Shown here: one piece after another, positions 1 to 8,351 of the stretch | Position numbering within the stretch: position 1 is the first letter of the stretch | How the letters are laid out: every line of letters starts with the position of its first letter | Source of the DNA: Thiomicrorhabdus aquaedulcis | Lineage (GTDB): Bacteria; Pseudomonadota; Gammaproteobacteria; Thiomicrospirales; Thiomicrospiraceae | DNA length: 64,000 nt | Reading direction: 5' to 3' | NCBI RefSeq assembly: GCF_004001325.1 | Contig: NZ_AP018722.1 | Span: forward strand, 1,054,001-1,118,000 | The notes under the pieces: generated by a model | The model's input: only the letters and a program-made list of their open reading frames with translations | What the model was told of the DNA's origin: nothing | Database searches by the model: none | Made by a program: the position numbers and the translations under genes

Positions 1-1
1 G

Positions 2-379
2 GTAGTAGAGTGCTTAGAATCGTTGTTTCCGCGTTATTTGTTTATACAAATAACCAGCCAAAACCCTAATTGGGCACCCATTCGCTCAACCAAAGGCGTG
101 TTTAAACTTGTGAGCTTTGGCAATCGCTTAGCCACCATAAACGCCCGTTTAATAGACGTTATTCAGCAAACAGAAAATGCAACGTCACACGATTATTTTG
201 GCCAGGGTTTTGATTTAAAAGCCGGCGACAAGCTGCGTGTAGAGTCCGGGCCGTTTTATGGACTAGAAGCCGTGTTTGACTGCTACGACGCCAAAAAGCG
301 CGTGGTCATGCTTATGTCTATACTAGGGCAAATGCAAAAAGTGGTGTTAGATGCCAGTCAAATACAAAAATTAGAGTAA
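2..379 (+). CDS. rfaH: RfaH-type NusG paralogue, 5' end outside window
   Basis: C-terminal part of a transcription antiterminator of the NusG/RfaH family. The frame is open from the first bases (VVECLESLFPRYLFIQI), so the start lies upstream of the window; a TTG at 23 is not a credible start. The LFPRYLF string is typical of the NGN domain of RfaH. KAGDKLRVESGPFYGLEAVF forms the KOW domain that follows it. RfaH proteins load on RNA polymerase at ops sites and suppress polarity in long surface-polysaccharide operons. An ops site lies about 370 bases downstream, in front of exactly such an operon, which supports RfaH over plain NusG. Confidence 0.85.
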   Translation, partial: VVECLESLFPRYLFIQITSQNPNWAPIRSTKGVFKLVSFGNRLATINARLIDVIQQTENATSHDYFGQGFDLKAGDKLRVESGPFYGLEAVFDCYDAKKRVVMLMSILGQMQKVVLDASQIQKLE

Positions 380-432
380 AATCCAAAATCCTGCGTGCAA
401 AGGCCTTGTAAGGCGGGGCAAGCATTGTAGGT

Positions 433-594
433 TGGACGTCGCAAAAAGCGACTTTCAAAATAAAAGCCGCAGACGGAAAAATGCGCCTCACCGATGTCGC
501 CGACACCGAACAACTTTTTAGATTTATAAAGTCGTCACCAGCCAAAACGCCAAGCACCTTTTGGAAAATAAATAAAAACGACCAGGCCTGGTGA
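433..594 (+). pseudogene. Fragment of a BRO-N/DinD-like protein
   Basis: A stretch translating as WTSQKATFKIKAADGK followed by MRLTDVADTEQLFRFI and ending at a TGA. The MRLTDVADTEQL string resembles the region just after the BRO-N domain in phage antirepressor or DNA-damage-inducible D-like proteins; this is recognition from memory. Only about 50 residues remain and no start is visible, so it is a relic. The last codons are supplied by one copy of the ACCAGGCCTGGT palindrome (581-592). Two related small hairpins, near 396-425 and 631-657, flank it. The rest of 380-852 holds no convincing gene. Confidence 0.45.
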
Positions 595-751
595 AACGCA
601 AGGCTCGTAATGCAACTAAAGCCCCAAACTCCGGCTTGCAATGGCTTTGTAAGCCGGGTGTAACGGCGTTATAACAACACGTAAAACAGTAAAAACAGGC
701 TGTTAAAACAGACTTTAAAACAAATTTTCGAAATGCGTAACGACAGCGTAG

Positions 752-763
752 GGCGGTAGCGTC
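752..763 (+). promoter_or_regulatory. ops element (RfaH recruitment site)
   Basis: The sequence GGCGGTAGCGTC matches 11 of 12 bases of the Escherichia coli ops core GGCGGTAGCGTG. It lies about 90 bases upstream of ugd, the first gene of the polysaccharide operon, and downstream of the rfaH-like gene. In known systems RNA polymerase pauses here and RfaH binds the exposed non-template strand. The surrounding JUMPstart sequence is not well conserved. Confidence 0.75.
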
Positions 764-852
764 TTTAAACGGTTATTATTGCGGGTTACGTAAGCTAAAC
801 TAAATTAATTTAGACAGACAAATTTAATTAAAAATAAAAAAGTAGAATAAGA

Positions 853-2154
853 ATGAAGATTGCAGTGGCCGGAACAGGTTATGTGGGGTTATCTTTGGCG
901 GTATTGTTAGCGCAGCACCATGAAGTGGTAGCGTTGGATATAATGGCCGAAAAAATTAACTTACTAAACAATAAAAAGTCACCTATTGCGGATGATGAGA
1001 TTTCGGATTGTTTAGCCAATAAAACGCTAAACCTAACCGCTACATTAGATAAACAAATGGCCTATAAAGAGGCAGAATTTGTAATTATCGCTACACCAAC
1101 CGATTACGACTCTGTGACCAATACCTTTAACACCCAGTCGGTAGAGGCGGTTATTGCTGACGTTTTGGCTATAAATCCTTGCGCTGTTATGGTTATTAAG
1201 TCAACGGTTCCGGTTGGTTATACAGAGCAGGTTAATGCCAAATTTAATTGCGACAACATTCTTTTTTCACCAGAATTCTTAAGAGAAGGCAAAGCACTTT
1301 ACGATAACTTGCATCCCTCGCGGATTATTGTGGGCGAAAAATCCGAGCGTGCCAAACTCTTTGCCAATTTATTAGTAGAAGGAGCGGTCAAGCCAGCACA
1401 AGAAATTTCGGTGTTGTTTACCCACGCCACCGAAGCCGAAGCGGTAAAACTGTTTTCAAACACCTACCTTGCTTTGCGCGTTGCCTACTTTAATGAACTA
1501 GACACATACTGTGAAACCCACGGTTTAAACTCAAAACAAGTTATAGAAGGCATAGGTTTAGACCCTCGTATTGGCAACCATTACAACAACCCAAGCTTTG
1601 GTTATGGCGGCTATTGTTTGCCTAAAGACACCAAACAACTACTGGCAAATTACAATGACGTGCCACAAAACCTAATCAAAGCCATCGTAGACTCAAATAC
1701 CACCAGAAAAGACTTTATTGCCGAACAAGTCATTAAAAAACTCAACGAAACCAAATCGCATAATGCAAAAAACGAGATGATTAATCAAGTTGAACATGAC
1801 GGTAAGCAAAGCCGTGATTTTGAGCCAATCTCACGTCATTCCGGGCTTGACCCGGAATCTTCAGCGCCCACTGTTGGCATTTACCGCCTAGTTATGAAAC
1901 AAGGCTCAGACAACTTTCGCGCCAGCGCCATTCAAGGTGTTATGAAACGTCTCAAGGCCAAAGGCATAAATATTGTTATCTACGAACCGGTGCTAATTGA
2001 GCAAGGCCAAACTGACTTTTTCCACTCAAAAGTCATCAGCGACCTAGCCCAATTTAAAGCCCAAAGTAATGTCATTATCGCCAACCGCCTTACCGATGAC
2101 ATTATTGACGTAAAAGACAAAGTGTATACTAGAGACTTATTTGGTAAAGACTAG
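853..2154 (+). CDS. ugd: UDP-glucose 6-dehydrogenase with in-frame repeat insertion
   Basis: Oxidises UDP-glucose to UDP-glucuronate with two NAD+. The N-terminal Rossmann motif AGTGYVG, the [19 protein letters not shown] helix and the catalytic-cysteine motif [13 protein letters not shown] (Cys255) are all present. The family short form is about 390 residues; this one is 433. The excess is a stretch at about residues 300-343, between VIKKL and [10 protein letters not shown] in the C-terminal UDP-binding domain, carrying [10 protein letters not shown] encoded by a palindromic repeat. The frame is kept. It is the first gene of the operon, behind the ops site, and supplies UDP-GlcA to the epimerase at 2585. 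Confidence 0.95.
   Translation: MKIAVAGTGYVGLSLAVLLAQHHEVVALDIMAEKINLLNNKKSPIADDEISDCLANKTLNLTATLDKQMAYKEAEFVIIATPTDYDSVTNTFNTQSVEAVIADVLAINPCAVMVIKSTVPVGYTEQVNAKFNCDNILFSPEFLREGKALYDNLHPSRIIVGEKSERAKLFANLLVEGAVKPAQEISVLFTHATEAEAVKLFSNTYLALRVAYFNELDTYCETHGLNSKQVIEGIGLDPRIGNHYNNPSFGYGGYCLPKDTKQLLANYNDVPQNLIKAIVDSNTTRKDFIAEQVIKKLNETKSHNAKNEMINQVEHDGKQSRDFEPISRHSGLDPESSAPTVGIYRLVMKQGSDNFRASAIQGVMKRLKAKGINIVIYEPVLIEQGQTDFFHSKVISDLAQFKAQSNVIIANRLTDDIIDVKDKVYTRDLFGKD
1834..1863 (+). repeat. Protein-coding palindromic repeat in ugd
   Basis: ATTCCGGG, five bases, CCCGGAAT form an inverted repeat at 1838-1858, within the longer unit starting CGTCATTCC. It encodes [10 protein letters not shown]. Related copies are at 4133-4153, 4561-4581 (opposite orientation) and 4685-4705, all inside rfbB. 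The HSGLDPES type of repeat is seen in many bacterial genomes, usually between genes. Confidence 0.85.
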
Positions 2155-2185
2155 TTGTACATAGCCAAGGATTCATTATATATAT

Positions 2186-2580
2186 GCATTAACGATTGAT
2201 GACCCGCGTGTTGAATCGCTTGTCAAAGAACTGTATCAATAGAAAAGTCTGTCTGATGATCCAGCTTTCATTGCTTTTTTGCAAAAAAGGAAAGTGCTTC
2301 GCGATCTACGCGAAAGCTATAGCCAATATTAAAATGGGTAGCTTTTGACAGAGGATGAAGTCTTTACGTCGGTCTGTAAAGCAACATCTAAATAAATTAC
2401 GTACATCCCTTAGTTAGTTATTGAAGGCATTTCCCGAGTCGGGTGTGCAAATTCAGCTTGAAGACATGACATGTATGTATAAGGGTGGTTGTTCAGGGTT
2501 ATTCTGTGCTTTATTTAGTAGACCCAAATAACATCATCATCCTACTGGCTTACAAACAAAACGAACCCAAATTAAATTAA
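2186..2580 (+). pseudogene. Decayed type II toxin-antitoxin pair
   Basis: Nothing here is an intact gene, but two relics can be read. The first (about 2186-2395) reads LTIDDPRVESLVKELYQ, a stop, SLSDDPAFIAFLQKRK and VLRDLRESYSQY, a stop, then LLTEDEVFTSV: an antitoxin-like protein broken by stops. The second reads AFPESGVQIQLEDM in one frame and then QGYSVLYLVDPNNIIILLAY in another, ending at about 2580. That is the pattern of a RelE/ParE- or HigB-like toxin C-terminus with a frameshift. Assignment to a TA family is from motif memory. It fills the gap between ugd and the epimerase. Confidence 0.55.
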
Positions 2581-2584
2581 CATT

Positions 2585-3652
2585 ATGAAACTAAACATAC
2601 AAAACTCAAAACTCAACATCCTAGTCACTGGCGGCGCCGGTTTTATCGGCTATCACCTAATCCAAGCTCTAAAGCCATACGGCCATAACATCGTCGGCAT
2701 TGACAATCTCAACGACTACTACGACCCCCAACTCAAACTCGACCGCCTAAAAGCCCTCGGTTTTGACAATCACCAAGTCGAAGCATTGGTGGCAAGTCAA
2801 AACGCAATACTAAACACTGACAGCTTAACATTCCAAAAATTAGACCTAGCCGACAGAGCTGGCATAGAAACTCTATTTAAACAAAACCAATTTGACGTTG
2901 TTGTAAACCTGGGCGCGCAAGCCGGTGTGCGTTATTCCATAGAAAACCCACACGCTTATGTAGACTCTAACCTAGTTGGCTTTGTGAATATCCTTGAAGG
3001 TTGCCGCCACAGTAAAGTCAAACACCTAGTGTACGCCAGCTCTAGCTCGGTTTACGGCATGAATATTAAACAACCGTTTAGCACAAGCGACCGAGTAGAC
3101 TATCCAATCAGTTTGTACGCTGCCACCAAAAAATCCAACGAACTCATGGCGCATACCTACAGTCATCTTTACGGTATTCCAACGACTGGCCTAAGATTTT
3201 TTACCGTTTACGGTCCAATGGGTCGTCCAGACATGGCGTACTTTTCGTTCACCAAAAAAATCCTAGCCGGTGAAACCATTGACGTCTTTAATAACGGACA
3301 AATGCAACGCGACTTTACCTACATAGACGACATAGTAAAAGGCATTACCCGCGTAATGCAACGTCCACCGGTGATAAATAATGATGCCAGCATCACCAAC
3401 GCCCAAGCACCCTACAAAGTCTATAACATAGGCAACAACCAACCAGTCACTTTGCGCCGTTTTATTAAGGCCATTGAAACCGCAACTGGTAAACAAGCCC
3501 ACGAAAACCTGCTCCCCATGCAGCCTGGTGATGTGCCCATTACCTACGCCGATGTGGATGAACTCACCCGCGACACTGGGTTTAAACCCGCCACAAGCAT
3601 TGAAGACGGCATTGCTAAATTTGTGGATTGGTATAAAGGGTATTACAAGTAG
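2585..3652 (+). CDS. UDP-glucuronate 4-epimerase-like NAD-dependent epimerase
   Basis: Extended short-chain dehydrogenase of 355 residues. It has GGAGFIG for NAD binding, the [22 protein letters not shown] strand typical of UDP-glucuronate epimerases (shown here in part), SSSSVYG, and the catalytic YAATKK (YxxxK). It probably converts the UDP-GlcA made by the preceding ugd into UDP-GalA. The first 11 residues ([11 protein letters not shown]) are encoded by an AT-rich repeat shared with the next gene rather than by epimerase sequence, so the true start could be later. A second, broken copy is at 21407 and decayed 3' ends are at 25605 and 26239. Confidence 0.88.
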   Translation: MKLNIQNSKLNILVTGGAGFIGYHLIQALKPYGHNIVGIDNLNDYYDPQLKLDRLKALGFDNHQVEALVASQNAILNTDSLTFQKLDLADRAGIETLFKQNQFDVVVNLGAQAGVRYSIENPHAYVDSNLVGFVNILEGCRHSKVKHLVYASSSSVYGMNIKQPFSTSDRVDYPISLYAATKKSNELMAHTYSHLYGIPTTGLRFFTVYGPMGRPDMAYFSFTKKILAGETIDVFNNGQMQRDFTYIDDIVKGITRVMQRPPVINNDASITNAQAPYKVYNIGNNQPVTLRRFIKAIETATGKQAHENLLPMQPGDVPITYADVDELTRDTGFKPATSIEDGIAKFVDWYKGYYK

Positions 3653-3657
3653 ATTTT

Positions 3658-4935
3658 ATGAAACTAAGCACTCAAAACTCAAAACTTAACATTCTAGTTA
3701 CCGGCGGAGCTGGTTTTATTGGCTCTGCAGTCATTCGTCATTTAATTAACGACACTCAGCACAGTGTAGTGAATTTAGACAAACTTACTTATGCGGGTAA
3801 TTTGGAGTCGTTAGCCTGTGTGAATGAAAATTCACGATATGCATTTGAGCAAGTTGATATTTGTGATGCTCTACAAGTAAAGCGTGTGTTTGAACAACAT
3901 CAACCCAATATCGTAATGCATTTGGCCGCCGAATCGCATGTTGATCGCTCTATTGATGGACCGGGTGAATTTATTCAAACCAACATTGTTGGCACCTACA
4001 CCTTGCTTGAGCAAGCACGGGCTTATTGGAATGCACTAGAAGGCCACAAAAAATCCAGTTTTCGGTTTCATCATATCTCAACAGACGAAGTTTATGGCGA
4101 CCTACCGCATCCGGATGAAATAACCCCCAGTCATTCCGAACTTGACCCAGAATCTCTTCCGCTCTTTACCGAACAAACCGCCTACGCCCCAAGCTCACCT
4201 TACAGTGCCAGTAAAGCCGGCAGTGATCACCTGGTACGCGCATGGCAAAGAACCTATGGTTTGCCAACATTGGTGACCAATTGCTCTAATAACTACGGTC
4301 CGTATCATTTTCCAGAAAAACTAATTCCTTTGGTTATCTTAAACGCCCTAGAAGGCAAGCCGCTACCAATCTACGGCAAAGGCAATCAAATACGCGACTG
4401 GCTTTATGTAGAAGACCACGCACGTGCATTAGTCTTGGTTGCCACGCAGGGCAAAGTGGGTGAAACCTACAATATCGGTGGTCACAACGAAAAACAAAAC
4501 ATTCAAGTTGTAACAACCATTTGTGCAATATTAGATGAGTTGGCACCTATAAATACAAAGATTCCGGATCAAGTCCGGAATGACGAACTCCCGTTGCATC
4601 ACGACGAAACACCTTTGCGTTACGACGAAACACCGTTGCATCACGACGAAACACCTTTGCGTTACGACGAAACACCTTTGCGTCATTCCGGACTTGATCC
4701 GGAATCTTCCAAAGGTTACGCACAACTCATAACTTACGTAAACGACCGCCCAGGCCACGACATGCGCTACGCCATAGACGCCAGTAAAATTCAAAAAGAG
4801 TTGGGCTGGACGCCACAAGAAACGTTTGAAAGCGGTATTAAAAAAACAGTGCAATGGTATCTAAACAACCAGGACTGGTGTAAACACGTGCAAGACGGCA
4901 GTTATCAAAGAGAAAGATTAGGTGCTGAGAAATGA
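3658..4935 (+). CDS. rfbB: dTDP-glucose 4,6-dehydratase with repeat insertions
   Basis: Makes dTDP-4-keto-6-deoxyglucose, the branch point of dTDP-deoxysugars. It has [31 protein letters not shown] and [10 protein letters not shown], the last holding the YxxxK pair. At 425 residues it is about 65 longer than usual. One insertion near residue 160 (SHSELDPES) comes from a palindromic repeat. A larger one at about residues 299-351 is built from two inverted palindromes around four 7-residue tandem repeats ([14 protein letters not shown]). It sits before [20 protein letters not shown], where the family normally has a short loop. The start carries the same AT-rich leader as the previous gene ([11 protein letters not shown]). 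Whether the enlarged protein is active is unknown. Confidence 0.93.
   Translation: MKLSTQNSKLNILVTGGAGFIGSAVIRHLINDTQHSVVNLDKLTYAGNLESLACVNENSRYAFEQVDICDALQVKRVFEQHQPNIVMHLAAESHVDRSIDGPGEFIQTNIVGTYTLLEQARAYWNALEGHKKSSFRFHHISTDEVYGDLPHPDEITPSHSELDPESLPLFTEQTAYAPSSPYSASKAGSDHLVRAWQRTYGLPTLVTNCSNNYGPYHFPEKLIPLVILNALEGKPLPIYGKGNQIRDWLYVEDHARALVLVATQGKVGETYNIGGHNEKQNIQVVTTICAILDELAPINTKIPDQVRNDELPLHHDETPLRYDETPLHHDETPLRYDETPLRHSGLDPESSKGYAQLITYVNDRPGHDMRYAIDASKIQKELGWTPQETFESGIKKTVQWYLNNQDWCKHVQDGSYQRERLGAEK
4133..4153 (+). repeat. Palindromic repeat copy in rfbB (first)
   Basis: ATTCCGAACTTGACCCAGAAT, shown here as 21 bases split at its centre (ATTCCGAA and CTTGACCCAGAAT), is a diverged copy of the repeat in ugd. 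It encodes HSELDPES between DEITP and [10 protein letters not shown]. Mismatches in the two arms suggest it is older than the copies at 4561 and 4685. Confidence 0.7.
4561..4705 (+). repeat. Composite insertion in rfbB: two palindromes around 21-bp tandem repeats
   Basis: A palindrome (4561-4581, encoding IPDQVRND) and its inverted partner (4685-4705, encoding HSGLDPES) bracket four 21-bp units at 4591-4674. The units alternate between two versions, giving [14 protein letters not shown] twice. Whole units keep the reading frame, so copy number can change without breaking the gene. Confidence 0.88.
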
Positions 4936-5770
4936 AAAAGACACCTAATATAACCGTTCAAAATACGGCCATAAAACTCAAGCGAGTAGAATCGGCTGAT
5001 TATCTTAGTCTTACGGATATTGCTAGGCATAAAGATGCTGAAAGAAGTGACTACATCCTACAGAACTGGATGCGTAATAAATCAACGATTGAATTTTTAG
5101 GGTTATGGGAAAAAATCAATAACGAAGATTTTAATTACGTCGAATTCGATGGAATTAAAAATCAAGCGGGTACAAATAGTTTTGTTTTAACGCCAAAACG
5201 CTGGATTGAATCAACCAATGCCATTAGTTTAGTTAGCAAGGCAGGTCGCTACGGTGGCACCTTTGCACATCCAGATATAGCCTTTGAATTTGCCAGCTGG
5301 ATTTCAGCGGAGTTCAAACTTTTTTAATCAAAGAATTCCAGCGCCTAAAACAAGACGAAATAGACAGTAAACAACTTGAATGGAACTTAAGCCGAAGCTT
5401 GAGTAAGATTAACTATCGGATTCACACCGATGCCATACAAGCGCACATTGTGCCAAAACTCAACCCATCTCAAGTCAACATCACCTATGCCGACGAGGCA
5501 GACTTGTTAAACCTTGCGCTCTTTGGCAACACCGCCAAACAATGGCGAGAACAAAACACAAACAAACAAGGCAACTTGCGAGACTACGCCAGTGTAGAAG
5601 AGCTTATTATTCTATCCAATATGGAAAGCTATAATGCACAAATGATTAAGCAAACACTACCGCCCCAACAACGGTTAGTTGAACTTAACCAAATGGCGAT
5701 GTGCCAAATGAACAGCTTATTGAAATACAAACCAATAGCTAAAAACTCAACATTAAAAATTAAGAGTTAA
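4932..5770 (+). pseudogene. KilA-N-type DNA-binding protein, single-base frameshift
   Basis: The first part (4932-5327) reads like a KilA-N domain protein: YLSLTDIARHKDAERSDYI, QNWMRNKSTIEFLGLWE, GTNSFVLTPKRWIE and GGTFAHPDIAFEFASWIS. It stops after EFKLF. The other frame continues FLIKEFQRLKQDEIDSK and on to 5770. One more T in the six-T run at about 5316-5321 would join the halves into a protein of about 280 residues. Its start overlaps the end of rfbB by four bases (ATGA). KilA-N proteins are usually phage or mobile-element genes; a role in sugar synthesis is unlikely. Confidence 0.75.
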
Positions 5771-5773
5771 ATT

Positions 5774-6640
5774 ATGAAAGGCATAATTCTAGCAGGTGGT
5801 TCTGGTACCCGGCTTTACCCTATTACCCGTGGCGTATCTAAGCAACTACTACCGGTTTACGACAAACCAATGATTTACTACCCAATAAGCGTGCTAATGC
5901 TGGCAGGCATTCAAGATATTTTAATTATTACCACGCCAGAAGACCAAGCTGGGTTTATACGTATGTTGGGCGATGGCAAAGACTTTGGCGTAAATTTAAG
6001 CTACGCCGTGCAACCTAGCCCAGATGGATTAGCGCAAGCGTTTACCATTGGCCAAGAGTTTATTGGTAACGACAGTGTCTGTTTAGCATTAGGCGACAAT
6101 ATTTTTTGGGGTCAAGGCTTTAGCCCAATTTTAAAGCGTGCCGCAAGTCGAACAAAAGGCGCAAGCGTTTTTGGGTATCAAGTTAAAGACCCAGAGCGTT
6201 TTGGCGTAGTAGCGTTTGATGAAAACAAAAAAGCCATCTCTATTGAAGAAAAACCACAACATCCCAAATCCAATTTTGCGGTAACAGGGCTGTATTTTTA
6301 CGACAACGATGTGGTAGAAATGGCCAAACAAGTCAAACCGTCCCCGCGTGGCGAATTAGAGATTACCACCATCAATCAAATGTACATGCAACGTGGCGAT
6401 TTAAATGTTGAACTGCTTGGGCGTGGTTTTGCTTGGCTAGACACAGGGACGCATGAAAGTTTGCTAGAAGCCGCCATGTTTGTTGAAACCATCGAAAAAC
6501 GCCAAGGCTACAAAATCGCCTGCCTAGAAGAAATCGCCTGGCGCAACGGCTGGCTGAGTAACGACCAAGTCGCGCAAACCGCCAAAGCCCTTAGCAAAAA
6601 CAGCTATGGTCAGTATCTTGCGGATTTGTTGAGGTCATAA
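5774..6640 (+). CDS. rfbA: Glucose-1-phosphate thymidylyltransferase
   Basis: Couples dTTP and glucose-1-phosphate to dTDP-glucose, the substrate of RfbB. The start [20 protein letters not shown] is the nucleotide-binding signature (GGSGTRLxP). The metal and sugar-binding motifs [19 protein letters not shown] and [13 protein letters not shown] are present. The 288 residues are normal for RmlA/RfbA. It starts 4 bases after the KilA-N frame ends, so it belongs to the same transcription unit as rfbB. No rfbC or rfbD lies near; fdtA, fdtC and fdtB follow instead, so the product is an aminodeoxysugar and not rhamnose. Confidence 0.97.
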   Translation: MKGIILAGGSGTRLYPITRGVSKQLLPVYDKPMIYYPISVLMLAGIQDILIITTPEDQAGFIRMLGDGKDFGVNLSYAVQPSPDGLAQAFTIGQEFIGNDSVCLALGDNIFWGQGFSPILKRAASRTKGASVFGYQVKDPERFGVVAFDENKKAISIEEKPQHPKSNFAVTGLYFYDNDVVEMAKQVKPSPRGELEITTINQMYMQRGDLNVELLGRGFAWLDTGTHESLLEAAMFVETIEKRQGYKIACLEEIAWRNGWLSNDQVAQTAKALSKNSYGQYLADLLRS

Positions 6641-6711
6641 ACTTGAATATGAAGATGCAGCCAACAACACAAAACAATACAGAAAATGTGAATCTTTCAA
6701 AGGGTTTATTG

Positions 6712-6717
6712 TATAAT
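6712..6717 (+). promoter_or_regulatory. Candidate -10 box for the abi-associated RNA
   Basis: A perfect TATAAT lies about 15-20 bases before the structured RNA at 6732. No strong -35 hexamer is seen at the right distance. It would give the RNA and the abi gene a promoter of their own inside the operon. Confidence 0.5.
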
Positions 6718-6724
6718 ATTGTTC

Positions 6725-6793
6725 AACAACACCCCTCAAGCTTAGTAACTGGTTCGCCAGAAGCTGGCTCAAACCGAGGGGTTTCTTGTTTTC
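6725..6793 (+). ncRNA. Structured RNA upstream of abi gene (AbiF-RNA-like)
   Basis: A compact fold lies between the TATAAT box and the abi start. An outer stem CCCCTC (6732-6737) pairs with GAGGGG (6776-6781). A middle stem AGCTT (6739-6743) pairs with AAGCT (6761-6765). An inner hairpin CTGG-TTCG-CCAG (6749-6760) has a UUCG tetraloop. The outer stem is followed by TTTCTTGTTTT, so it could also end transcription. Abi_2 genes of the AbiF kind are known to have a conserved noncoding RNA in front of them; identity with that family is inferred from position and shape. Confidence 0.65.
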
Positions 6794-6809
6794 AGGGCGG
6801 CGAAAACCG

Positions 6810-7802
6810 ATGACCGACCCAACCAAAATCTACCAAAAACCGCCTAAAACCACCGAGCAGCATATTCAACAGCTTGCCTCTCGGGGTCTGTGCTTCAATC
6901 GCTCCGGTAAAGAACGTGCATTGCGATACCTATCGCATATTGGTTATTACCGCCTTAGCGCCTACTTCATCCCTTTTGAAGAATCGTCGCAGGACAACAA
7001 ACGCACGCACCTATTCAAATCCGGTACCGAGTTTAACCATGTGCTTGATCTATACATTTTTGATCGAAAACTCCGAATCCTGGTGATGGAGGCGATTGAA
7101 CGAATTGAGGTATCCATAAGAGCTAACTGGTCGAATGCCCTGACCTTAAATAAACAGAGTCCGCATAAGCAAGATGCACATGCGTATATGAACCCAAGCT
7201 TATTTAAAAACCCATGGCAACATCAAAAAAACCTGTCTAGAGTGGCTTCAGACATAGCCGATAGCGAAGACCAGTCTGTTAAACATTACAAACAAACATA
7301 CCTAGAGCCTTTTTTACCACCGACTTGGATTATGGTGGAAACCTTAACCTTTGGTAGCTTATCCCAATGGTTTGCAAATACCAAAAGCACTGCGGTAAAA
7401 AAAGCCGTTACCAAGGCGATTGGTTTGCCGACGATAGAAATCACGGAAAGTGTTTTGCAATCGCTATCACTGGTGCGAAATATCTGTGCACATCATGGAC
7501 GACTATGGAATCGCCAGCTGGTTAAACAACTGCCCTATATACGCAAACTCAAACAATACATGGTCATTGAACAAATCAGGACTGAAAAGAGCGAGGTTCA
7601 GCACCAGCCAAGCAGAAAACTGTTTAACTTCCTAGTGGTCATTAACCACCTGATGAATAACATCCAACCTAAAACCAGCTGGAGCCAAAGGCTTGACGAA
7701 TTAATGGCAACATTACCCCAAAGTCATCACCATGAATTGGGCATACCACAAAGCTGGAAAGGCTTTGTAAAACAGACGGCACAATTAAACACTCAAAACT
7801 AA
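6810..7802 (+). CDS. Abi family protein (Abi_2, AbiF/AbiD type)
   Basis: A 330-residue protein of the phage abortive-infection Abi_2 family. Diagnostic stretches are ALRYLSHIGYYRLSAYFIPF, LDLYIFDRKLRILVMEAIER, PTWIMVETLTFGSLSQWF and the HEPN-like RNICAHHGRLWNR (RNxxxH) near residue 230. I chose the ATG at 6810; a TTG at 6786 falls in the terminator-like tail of the RNA. HEPN-type proteins are usually RNases, so the likely role is a toxin or defence RNase held in check by the upstream RNA. It lies between rfbA and fdtA and has no sugar-related role that I can see. Confidence 0.85.
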   Translation: MTDPTKIYQKPPKTTEQHIQQLASRGLCFNRSGKERALRYLSHIGYYRLSAYFIPFEESSQDNKRTHLFKSGTEFNHVLDLYIFDRKLRILVMEAIERIEVSIRANWSNALTLNKQSPHKQDAHAYMNPSLFKNPWQHQKNLSRVASDIADSEDQSVKHYKQTYLEPFLPPTWIMVETLTFGSLSQWFANTKSTAVKKAVTKAIGLPTIEITESVLQSLSLVRNICAHHGRLWNRQLVKQLPYIRKLKQYMVIEQIRTEKSEVQHQPSRKLFNFLVVINHLMNNIQPKTSWSQRLDELMATLPQSHHHELGIPQSWKGFVKQTAQLNTQN

Positions 7803-7819
7803 ACACTAAGCACTAATAA

Positions 7820-7960
7820 ATGATCACAGAAAACAAAGCCTATTTGCCCAATAAAGAAAAATACAAATTTTTTGTAGCGCGAGATACCTTTGCAGGAATG
7901 AGGCGCACGGAAAAATGGCATGGCAAATTTTTAGTAGATTTAATTGGAATAAAATTATGA
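7820..7960 (+). CDS. Small ORF of unknown function overlapping fdtA
   Basis: A 46-residue reading frame (MITENKAYLPNKEKYKFF onward, containing RDTFAGMRRTEKWHGKF) that overlaps the fdtA start by four bases in an ATGA junction. I do not recognise it. It could be the tail of a deleted gene upstream of fdtA, since it is preceded by an AT-rich repeat (7784-7818) of the type found at several gene joins here. Confidence 0.35.
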   Translation: MITENKAYLPNKEKYKFFVARDTFAGMRRTEKWHGKFLVDLIGIKL

Positions 7961-8351
7961 CTATAAACGAACACAAAATCCTTGGTGATGAAAGAGGGCA
8001 GCTGATTGCGATTGAAGCTCAGAAGCAAATTCCTTTTGAGATTAAGCGTGTATTTTATATTTTGGTACAAAAGAAAATATACCACGTGGTAATCACTCTC
8101 ATTACAAAACCAAGCAATATCTAATTTCGGTAGCTGGGTCTTGCAAGGTGACGCTAGATGATGGCAAAGGTAACAAAACGACTTATGATTTAGACGCCCC
8201 CAATAAAGGACTTTTTCAAGATGCCTTAATTTGGGGAACAATGCACGACTTCTCAGAAGATAATGTACTGTTAGTCTTTGCTAATGACTATTATCTAAAA
8301 GAAGATTACATCACGGATTACCAAGAGTTTTTAAAGGTCGTCAATGATTAA
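7957..8351 (+). pseudogene. fdtA: dTDP-4-oxo-6-deoxyglucose 3,4-ketoisomerase, frameshifted
   Basis: A FdtA/QdtA/WxcM-type cupin isomerase that moves the keto group from C4 to C3 before amination. The first frame gives MTINEHKILGDERGQLIAIE and FEIKRVFYI. After one missing base at about 8061-8066 the other frame gives FGTKENIPRGNHSHYKTKQY, then LISVAGSCKVTLDDG to the stop. The RGNHSHYK stretch carries the cupin histidines and YDLDAPNKGLF, VLLVFANDYY match the family end. Restored length is about 131 residues, which is normal. The missing base could be a T (four T where five are needed) or a G. The gene overlaps the acetyltransferase that follows. Confidence 0.82.

Noticed and set aside
3474-3689. 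Plus-strand frame bridging the epimerase end and the rfbB start
   Set aside because: Out of frame with both genes, no motif; it exists only because the region is free of stops in that frame.
4591-4674. 21-bp repeats in rfbB as a CRISPR array
   Set aside because: Units are directly adjacent, in frame and translated, with no spacers or cas genes nearby.
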